64,000 nt of DNA from Azohydromonas aeria (lineage in GTDB: Bacteria > Pseudomonadota > Gammaproteobacteria > Burkholderiales > Burkholderiaceae_C): NCBI RefSeq assembly GCF_009760915.1, contig NZ_VIDQ01000022.1, positions 1-64,000 of the forward strand. The letters are read 5' to 3'. The notes beneath the pieces were generated by a model that was given only the letters and a program-made list of their open reading frames with translations, was not told where the DNA came from and did no database searches. Positions 58,201 to 64,000 of this stretch are shown piece after piece. A program made the translations under genes and the position numbers. Every line of letters starts with the position of its first letter. Positions within the stretch are counted from its first letter, which is position 1.

Positions 58201-58716
58201 GGCGGCGAACTCGCCGTCGGCGCGGCGCAGCCGGTCGTGGCCGGCGCCCCAGTCGTCGAGCCAGTCGGCGCGGTGCACCTGGTACTGGTCGAACAGGTCG
58301 GCCAGGCGGCGCGCGAGCTGCAGCCGCCGCGCCACGTCGCCGCCGGCCAGGAAGCGCGCCAGCGGCGCGAACTCCGGACGCTCCAGCTGCGCGGGCAGCA
58401 GCCGCATCAGGCGCCAGGTCAGCGGGATCTCGTCGAGCGGGGACAGCGACGGCACCGCGGCGCGGCCCAGCACCTGCCGGTAGGTGCGCCACAGGAAGCG
58501 CGCGGGCAGCTCCACCCGCGCCGCGGCGCAGACGCCGCGCGAGCGCGCCAGGGCCATCTTCAGCCACTCGGCCACGCCGTTGCTCTGGACCAGGAACACC
58601 TCGGATTCCAGCGGTGCCAGCGGCTGGCGCTGCAGCCAGTCCACCACGGCCTCCTTGAGCAACTCCAGCCGGTTGCCGTGCAACACCAGCAACCCCGTGC
58701 CGATTTCGGCGCTCAT
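55258..58716 (-). CDS. recC: Exodeoxyribonuclease V gamma subunit RecC
   Basis: The product is 1152 residues. RecC is an inactive helicase-like scaffold that scans for Chi sites and splits the DNA strands. Typical segments: [101 protein letters not shown] and [48 protein letters not shown]. It heads the recCBD operon, with a GGGGAGGT site before its start. The long open frame on the other strand across this gene is a GC artefact. Confidence 0.95.
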   Translation of the reverse strand: [1152 protein letters not shown]

Positions 58717-59240
58717 GAAGCCGACCTCCCCGTCCAGTTATTCAACGCGCCGCCGACGCCGTGCCGACGGCTGGCGATTTTGGCAGCCGCCGCCTGCGGC
58801 GCCCGTGGCCGATGTCTCGTTTTTGCCGCAATCCCGAGACTTGCCAAGGGCATTGCGGACGGCCCCGCGTGCGGCTTTTCACAACCCCCGGGAAACGCAT
58901 TCCCGGCCGGGCCCTTCAAATCCAGTATGGCGCCGCACCACGCCCACCGCCGCACGAAGCTGCGCTGGATCAAATTCCCGCCACCGGCCCAGACCGCGGC
59001 GCCCAATGCGGCCCGTCGCGCGGGAACGATTGCTTACGGATTTGTCAAGTCGGTGGCCGGCATATCGGACGCGGGCGGCAAGTCCGGGGTTTGCAATCTT
59101 GTGTAATCACTGCGTCATGGCTGCGCCCCTGCCGTGAAAGCTGCGACCAAAAGCAAAAAGCCCCGCCGGGGCGGGGCTCTCAACACGGCCGGTGTGAAGC
59201 CGCGGTTATTTGAAGCCGGGGTCGGGCTTGCAGCCGGCAA
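58717..59240. other. Intergenic region before recC
   Basis: About 520 bp; 58717-59150 should hold the recC promoter, as it is visibly less coding-like. No gene was supported. The right end holds the terminator of the H-NS-like gene. Confidence 0.4.
59152..59178 (-). terminator. Intrinsic terminator of the H-NS-like gene
   Basis: AGCCCCG (59159-59165) and CGGGGCT (59172-59178) form a perfect stem around a 6-nt loop. On the minus strand it is followed by TTTTTGCTTTTGG. Confidence 0.85.
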
Positions 59241-59564
59241 TCAGGCCTTGATGGCCAGGTCGTCGAGCGTCTTGCCGCTTTCCAGGGCCTCGGTGACCCA
59301 TTTCGGCTTGAGGCCGCGACCGGTCCAGGTCTTGCCGGAAGCCGGATCGCGATACTTCGGGGCGACGGTGCCCGTCTTGCCGCCGGATTCACCCTTCTTG
59401 CCGCCGCTGCGCGTGTTGCTTTGCAGGTCTTCGATGCTCAGGTTGTTCTGGGCCATCAACTCCTTGATGGTGTTGATCGCTTCCGAACGGGAGCTTTCCT
59501 GCAGTTGCTTGATCTGGCGCTCGAGTTCCTCGCGCTGCTTCAGAAGGTCTTGAATGTTTGCCAT
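59241..59564 (-). CDS. H-NS-family nucleoid protein
   Basis: The product is 107 residues. An N-terminal coiled-coil oligomerisation segment (MANIQDLLKQREELERQIKQLQESSRSEAINTIKELMAQ) is linked through a Ser/Gly/Lys-rich region to the H-NS C-terminal DNA-binding domain: APKYRDPASGKTWTGRGLKPKWVTEALESG. In this family the TWTGRG segment is the AT-hook-like loop that enters the minor groove of A+T-rich DNA, silencing foreign genes. Short H-NS paralogs are numerous in Burkholderiales. An AAGGTG site supports ATG 59564. A strong terminator follows. Confidence 0.93.
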   Translation of the reverse strand: MANIQDLLKQREELERQIKQLQESSRSEAINTIKELMAQNNLSIEDLQSNTRSGGKKGESGGKTGTVAPKYRDPASGKTWTGRGLKPKWVTEALESGKTLDDLAIKA

Positions 59565-60778
59565 ACGCTTTGCACCTTGGTGAATGTCTTGGACATTTCT
59601 GATCTGGGGCGTGGTGCCCTGTCGGGCTTCCGCGCAAACGGATAATGCCACAGCTCAACCAAACGGGAACCCTTGGCACCGAAATTTTTTTCCCGTCACC
59701 CGCATTGCGGCGAACCCGCCCGGAATCCGCCAATACGGCATATGCCGCTTCCCGGGCAGTGCTGGCCCGCGTGGGCGCCGGAGTATGAATCGCATATCAC
59801 GCCGGGTGCACCACCGTTCGGATTGTTGCTGCCTTGTGTGCAAGCGGTGAAGGCGGCCGGTGCCACCGGCAATGGGCGCCGTGGAAACGATCGAATCGAA
59901 ACCGGGTTTCAAGGCCCGGTGAATCGCGCGGTGCCGGCAATGGTTTACGCAGTGGGGTTTCTCCGGCGCCGTGATTCGAAGGAGGGGCCGGCGTGACCGA
60001 CGGCAACCCGGCAACGGGATGACGGTCCTGCCCGGGGGTGCCCTTTGCTCCCGGGCAGGACCGCGCCGGCTCGGAGCCGGCGCTGCACCGCGTTCAACCA
60101 CCCGAAACCGAAATACGCTGGGTCGTCGTGATGGCACGGCAGCCGTGCAGCGCGAAGGCTGGCCTGCTGCCAAGGCCGGGCTCGCGGCACGGCCGGCATT
60201 TGCACTGGCTGCGGCAAGACAATTCACGGCCTGGCCGGTATCCCGCTGCCGACACAATTCGGCCAACATTGCGGCTGGCGAGGGCAGCAAGATGCGCTGA
60301 ATCACCCGGTGCGGCAGGCGGAATTGCAGCGGCGCTTCGGTCGCCCACAGGTCCGCCGCCCCGCCAAAGCCGCGGAGATTGAGCCCGCTTTGGTAACGGT
60401 TTGCTAACCTTCGGCATCAGTGAAAGGAAGTCCCGACGCCCCGGATACTCCCGTTTGCACCTTGGTGCCATGGCACCGGGGCGTGAGAAGTTCACGTCGT
60501 CGCCGGTCTTGCGGATGTGGGCCGGGAAAATGACGTGGAAGGCGTGCGGTTTCGGGTTGAACGCGCACCACCGCGCTGCTAGGCGTGCGGCGCGGCCGGC
60601 ACAGGCCATGGCAATCACAGCCCGTCACACACTGCCGCCGGGATGGATGGCGAATCGGGGGCGGCCCTCCCGATACTTGATCTTGAAAGCGCTGAAAGCC
60701 CACCGGCCCGGAACCAGGAAGCGTCGCCAATTCGGCGCCGGCCTTTCAGCGCCCCGAGGCATCGACGCAGAGGAAAAC
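59565..60778. other. Gene-poor region of about 1.2 kb
   Basis: No supportable gene. The frames crossing it on either strand (for example 59655-60305 on the minus strand and 60401-61006 on the plus strand) have no ribosome binding site and a composition that does not look like protein. Base composition changes from A+T-richer near 59640-59860 to GC-rich. It should contain the H-NS-like gene promoter and the promoter of the RMF-like gene. It could hide small RNAs, but I see no terminator that marks one. Confidence 0.45.
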
Positions 60779-61006
60779 ATGCGCAACATGGACGAAAGCG
60801 CCTGGACCGCTGGCTTCATGGCGGGCGGGATATTCGCCGCCCAGTGTCCCTACGTGCGTGGCTCGTTCGAAGCGCTGGATTGGTATGGCGGCTGGATCGA
60901 AGGCGCCGCCACCGCGCTGGACCATGGCGAATCCACGCCACGCTGCGGCGTGGCCGAGGCTGCAGCCCGGCGCCATTCGGACGGCATTCATACCCCGCGC
61001 CATTGA
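60779..61006 (+). CDS. RMF/CrpP-family small protein
   Basis: The product is 75 residues. The pattern WTAGFMAGG...QCPYV...WYGGWIEGA (residues 9-43, with C23-P24-Y25 and W35-x3-W39) matches the ribosome modulation factor layout, where a Gly-rich helix, a CPY motif and a GGW.EG helix are conserved. RMF dimerises (hibernates) ribosomes in stationary phase; related CrpP-type proteins have been reported in plasmid- or chromosome-borne forms. The gene begins at ATG 60779 with AGAGGAAAA upstream. It stands alone, downstream of a 1.2-kb gene-poor stretch. The family call is from pattern recognition; the role is inferred. Confidence 0.65.
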   Translation: MRNMDESAWTAGFMAGGIFAAQCPYVRGSFEALDWYGGWIEGAATALDHGESTPRCGVAEAAARRHSDGIHTPRH

Positions 61007-61289
61007 GTCGCGGCCGCGCCGCGACTGCGGTGGCGCCGGGGCCGGGCGCTTCCCGCCGCACGCGGCCGCTGCCTGACATATTGCAGCGCAGCAATATGGT
61101 CTGGTTCCCGGTCAAATCCGGTAGCCGGACCTGAAACCGGGCCAGGGCAAGGCGGCGAAACCGCCCGAATCCCGGAACAGGACTTCAGGGTCTTTTTCAG
61201 CACATTTCCAGCGTCCCTGACGGCAGGGCCCGCCGCCTGAAAGCGGCAAGATGGCGCTCATTCCGGATCTCGACGACGAGGTGCCCGCC

Positions 61290-61763
61290 ATGCGACTCGA
61301 AGGTTCCTGCCACTGCGGCGCCGTGCGTTTCTCCGTGGAATCGCACGAGCCCGTTCCATTCATGCGCTGCTACTGCTCGATCTGCCGCAAGACCGCGGGC
61401 AGCGGCGGCTTCGCCGTCAACCTGGGCGCCGACCACGCCACGCTGCAGGTGCACGGGCGCGAGCACCTGGGCGTGTACCGCGCGCGCATGGAGGACGGGC
61501 GGCGCAGCAGCGGCGAGCGCCATTTCTGCCGCGAGTGCGGCACGGCCCTGTGGCTGTACGACCCGACCTGGCCGGACCTGGTGCATCCGCACGCCGGCGC
61601 CATCGACACCGCGCTGCCCGGCGTGCCCGCGGTCACGCACATGATGCTGGGCTCGAAGCCGGCCTGGGTCGAGGCGCACGTCAGGCCCGCAGACAAGAGC
61701 TTCGACGCGTACCCGGACGAGTCGCTGGCCGAGTGGCACCGGCGCCACGGGCAGACGCGCTGA
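61290..61763 (+). CDS. GFA-family (CENP-V/GFA) zinc protein
   Basis: The product is 157 residues. Conserved zinc ligands of the glutathione-dependent formaldehyde-activating fold are visible: SCHCGAVRF (C-x-C), CYCSICRKTAGSGG (C-x-C-x2-C) and CRECGTALWLYDPTWPD. Members are often named GFA, but few have been shown to act on formaldehyde and glutathione, so the substrate is open. ATG 61290 gives the standard MRLEGSCHCG opening and has GAGGTG upstream; ATG 61251 is an alternative. It is followed after 85 bp by the SHOCT gene. Confidence 0.87.
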   Translation: MRLEGSCHCGAVRFSVESHEPVPFMRCYCSICRKTAGSGGFAVNLGADHATLQVHGREHLGVYRARMEDGRRSSGERHFCRECGTALWLYDPTWPDLVHPHAGAIDTALPGVPAVTHMMLGSKPAWVEAHVRPADKSFDAYPDESLAEWHRRHGQTR

Positions 61764-61848
61764 GGGGACGAGGTGGCGCGCCGGGGCCGGGGCCGGGGCA
61801 GGACGTGCTTGCGGCGACGCACAATGGCGCGTCCATTGAAAGGGTCCC

Positions 61849-62715
61849 ATGCAACAACTCACGCCGGAAGGCCGGCAGGCCATCGACGACATCGCCCGGC
61901 GCCACGGCTTCAGCAGCGAGGCGGTGACCGCCATGCTCTGGGCCGTGATCCAGGGCAACGGCAGCATGGCGCAGTTCGGCCATCCCGAGTTCGGCGGCGC
62001 CGGGCAGTGGATGCGCGGCGGCATGACCATGGTGTCGGACATGTTCAACAACGCGCTCAAGGCGCGCGTGGACGGCCTGTGCAGCGAGCTCGCTAGCCTG
62101 GTTGCCAGCCAGCCCGGGCTGCTGCAAGCCGGCAGTTTCCAGACGCAGAGCCAGGACGGCGGTGGCGGCTACGGGCAGCAGCAGTCGTCGTGGGGCGGCG
62201 GCAGCCAGCCGTCGATGGGCGCCGCAGCGCCGGGCGCGGCCAGCCTGTTCGTGCCGGGGCCCCAGGGCGGCGGTGACTGGTGGGGACCCAGCCTGCGCTG
62301 GCCCGACGCCACCGGCGCGCAGAACGGCGTGCGTTACGCCTGGTTCTCGCAGGCGCGGCGCCTGGCCATCGAGCTGCACGGCCGCGTCACGATCTACGAC
62401 ACGCTCGACCACCACATCGGCGGCTTCTCGCAGCAGCAGTCCGGCAGCGGCTCGCTGAGCTTTAACAGCCAGTACGGGCTGGTGGACGTGGGCAGCCTGC
62501 CAGTGGTCTCGGTGGACGGCCAGGCGCCGGCCGCCCCGGCGCCGGTGGCCGCCGCGCCCGCGCCGTCGGCCTCGATGCCGGCGCCGGCCGCCGGGCTGCC
62601 GCAGGGCCTGGACGTGTTCGCCGCCATCGACCGGCTGGCCGAGCTGCATGCCCGCGGCGTGCTCACCAGCGAGGAGTTCGCCAGCAAGAAGGCGGAGCTG
62701 CTGAGCCGGCTCTGA
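61849..62715 (+). CDS. SHOCT-domain protein, unknown function
   Basis: The product is 288 residues. The N-terminal part (1-90) is helical (LTPEGRQAIDDIARRHGFSSEAVTAMLWAVIQGNGSMAQFGHPEFGG), the middle is Gln/Gly/Ser-rich, and the C-terminus is a SHOCT domain: DVFAAIDRLAELHARGVLTSEEFASKKAELLSRL. A central beta segment (RYAWFSQARRLAIELHGRVTIYDTLDHHIGG) looks like a small beta sheet. SHOCT domains are found at the ends of many proteins and may mediate oligomerisation. No signal peptide is seen, so it seems cytoplasmic. The role is unknown. Confidence 0.75.
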   Translation: MQQLTPEGRQAIDDIARRHGFSSEAVTAMLWAVIQGNGSMAQFGHPEFGGAGQWMRGGMTMVSDMFNNALKARVDGLCSELASLVASQPGLLQAGSFQTQSQDGGGGYGQQQSSWGGGSQPSMGAAAPGAASLFVPGPQGGGDWWGPSLRWPDATGAQNGVRYAWFSQARRLAIELHGRVTIYDTLDHHIGGFSQQQSGSGSLSFNSQYGLVDVGSLPVVSVDGQAPAAPAPVAAAPAPSASMPAPAAGLPQGLDVFAAIDRLAELHARGVLTSEEFASKKAELLSRL

Positions 62716-62773
62716 GCCGGACCAATGTCCGTTATGTCAATTCCGGCGGATGCCGGCGCGGCGCGGTGCCGGA

Positions 62774-63805
62774 TCAGGACGATCGGGCCTTGGCCGCCTG
62801 GACCGCCCCGGCCGTGCCGGCGGCGGGTTGCGGCGCCGGGTGCGCCGCCGCGTAGCGCTCCAGCAGCAGGTACAGCGCGATGCCGCCCAGCAGCGGCAGC
62901 AGGTAGTACAGCGCCCGGTAGGCCAGCACCGCGCCCAGGACCGTGCCCTGTCCCAGGCGACCGGACAGCAGCCCCAGGTACACCGCCTCCAGCACGCCCA
63001 GGCCAGCCGGGATGGGCGTGACCACGCCGACGATCGACGCCGCCATCAGCACTGCCAGCGTCTGCGCGTAGGGCAGCCGCTCGCCCAGCAGCAGGTACAT
63101 CACCGCGCCCATGAGCGCCCAGTTCACGGCGGAGAACAGCAGCTGCGCGATGGCGCGGCCCGGGCTCGGCCAGCGCAGGCACCGGCCGCGCAGGTGCCAT
63201 TCGCGCCCGCGCCACTTCGCGCAGGCCAGCACGTAGCTGGCGGCCAGCCCCAGCATCAGCACGCCCACGGCGCGCAGCGTCCACGGCGGCAGCCCGGCCT
63301 GCGCTGGCAGCGCGATCTCGCCGGCGGCGAACAGCGCGCCGGCCAGCAGCCCGTAGCCCAGCCAGTTAGTGGCCAGGCTGATGCCCACCACCTGCGCCAC
63401 CGTGGTCTCGTCCAGCCCCGCCTTGGCGTAGAGCCGCGCGCGCAGCGCCACGCCGCCCACCAGCGAGCCCAGGTTCAGGTTGAAGGCATAGCTGGCCACC
63501 GCGATGGCCCAGCTGCGCCAGCGCGCCACGCGGTGGCGCACGTGGCCGCGGCCGATGAGGTCGAAGCAGCCGTAGACGGCATGGCTGAGCGTGGCCAGGG
63601 CCCAGGCCGCCAGCAGCAGCTGCAACGGGTAGCGCTTGAGCGCGGCCCAGGCGCCGGCCCAGTCGATCTGGTGCGCGCGCGACAGCAGCAGCCCCAGCAC
63701 CACCAGGCCGAAGATCGGCACGGCCCAGCGCCGGATGCGCGGCCAGGCGGCGGTGAAGGCAGCCCAGAACGGGCTGGTCGGCACGGGAGGGGCGTCGCTG
63801 AGCAT
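62774..63805 (-). CDS. YbhN/AglD-family integral membrane protein (lysylphosphatidylglycerol synthase TM region)
   Basis: The product is 343 residues with about eight membrane helices. Segments such as IRRWAVPIFGLVVLGLLLSRAHQIDWAGAWAAL, AIAVASYAFNLNLGSLVGGVALRARLYAKAGLDETTVAQVVGISLATNWLGYGLL and VVTPIPAGLGVLEAVYLGLLSG are the signature of the UPF0104/YbhN family, related to the flippase part of MprF. Function in this family is mostly unknown; lipid transport is inferred. YbhN-type genes often sit beside phospholipase D or phosphodiesterase genes, which is not visible here. Confidence 0.88.
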   Translation of the reverse strand: MLSDAPPVPTSPFWAAFTAAWPRIRRWAVPIFGLVVLGLLLSRAHQIDWAGAWAALKRYPLQLLLAAWALATLSHAVYGCFDLIGRGHVRHRVARWRSWAIAVASYAFNLNLGSLVGGVALRARLYAKAGLDETTVAQVVGISLATNWLGYGLLAGALFAAGEIALPAQAGLPPWTLRAVGVLMLGLAASYVLACAKWRGREWHLRGRCLRWPSPGRAIAQLLFSAVNWALMGAVMYLLLGERLPYAQTLAVLMAASIVGVVTPIPAGLGVLEAVYLGLLSGRLGQGTVLGAVLAYRALYYLLPLLGGIALYLLLERYAAAHPAPQPAAGTAGAVQAAKARSS

Positions 63806-63917
63806 GGTGGCTCATCCTCGCCGCTGCCGCCGCCGCGTGCCAGACGACGCCGCCGCGCCGTGCTGTAGGCGCTGTCCGACTCGCGCGCCGGACAGCGCCG
63901 CCCGGGAGCCCTCGCCT

Positions 63918-64000
63918 TCAGTCCGCGGGGGCTGGCGGCCAGCCCGGGGCGGCGGCCAGCGCGCGGCGCAGCGCGTCGCCATGCTGGTCCAGCCGCGGCG
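63918..64000 (-). CDS. 3' end of a gene running off the right edge
   Basis: On the minus strand an open frame enters from the right edge and ends in TGA at 63918-63920, with a coherent C-terminus, RLDQHGDALRRALAAAPGWP followed by PAPAD. The PRLDQHGDALR-like pattern is typical of the last helix of CaiB/BaiF-type CoA transferases (family pattern LGQHTDEVL). That is only a weak suggestion from about 25 residues. Confidence 0.4.
   Translation of the reverse strand, partial: PRLDQHGDALRRALAAAPGWPPAPAD

Noticed and set aside
55039..59106. A long open plus-strand frame antisense to recB and recC
   Set aside because: Same GC artefact; the opposite strand encodes recB and recC with overlapping starts and ribosome binding sites.

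Overview
The window is very GC-rich, densely coded DNA from a bacterium that is almost certainly a betaproteobacterium of the order Burkholderiales. The signs are an H-NS-type nucleoid protein with a YRDP...GKTW...GRG DNA-binding tail, a second IF-1 gene next to a csp gene, an orphan TRAP binding protein with an IlvD/Edd sugar-acid dehydratase, PEP-CTERM proteins, and a cytochrome cd1 / cNOR denitrification island. No tRNA, rRNA, CRISPR array, integrase or transposase was seen. Both ends cut through genes.

Layout. (a) 1-19.5 kb, accessory and metabolic: a truncated SagB-type double nitroreductase; three tandem paralogous PEP-CTERM proteins; a MaoC-like hydratase; a TviB-type nucleotide-sugar dehydrogenase; two alpha/beta hydrolases; a lipoprotein; a HAF-repeat exported protein; a sugar-acid operon (TRAP binding protein, IlvD/Edd dehydratase, FAH-family enzyme) with a divergent LysR regulator; and a small protein plus a histidine phosphatase. 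(b) 19.5-25.8 kb, phosphate and polyphosphate: a REP/MITE-like element, exopolyphosphatase, a TauE/SafE exporter, PPK2 and PhoX. Pho-box-like sites lie before ppx and phoX. (c) 25.9-35.5 kb, nitrite reduction: nirE diverges from nirS-nirM-nirC-nirF-nirDL-nirGH-nirJ-nirN, covering cytochrome cd1 and heme d1 assembly. (d) 36.2-37.6 kb: infA, csp and a trypsin-like protease. (e) 37.6-44.6 kb, nitric oxide reduction: norC-norB-norQ-polyferredoxin-norD, then a Crp/Fnr (Dnr-like) regulator gene. (f) 44.7-49.5 kb: selO, small proteins, a BON-domain protein, a DHFR-like protein, DUF805 and a HigBA-like toxin-antitoxin pair. (g) 49.5-58.7 kb: recC-recB-recD. (h) 59.2-64 kb: an H-NS-like protein, an RMF/CrpP-like small protein, a GFA-family protein, a SHOCT protein, a YbhN-type membrane protein and the end of another gene.

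How it works together. NirS reduces nitrite to NO using heme d1 made by NirE, the NirDL/NirGH decarboxylases, NirJ, NirF and NirN. NirM and NirC are candidate electron carriers. NorCB then reduces NO to N2O, with NorQ and NorD as activation factors. Four TTGA-N6-TCAA palindromes (before nirS, before dnr, before norC, and at 44581-44594) suggest one NO/anoxia-responsive regulon. The fourth box has an ideally spaced -10 element and, about 190 nt further on, a strong intrinsic terminator with no obvious gene between. It is my best candidate for an undescribed Dnr-controlled small RNA.
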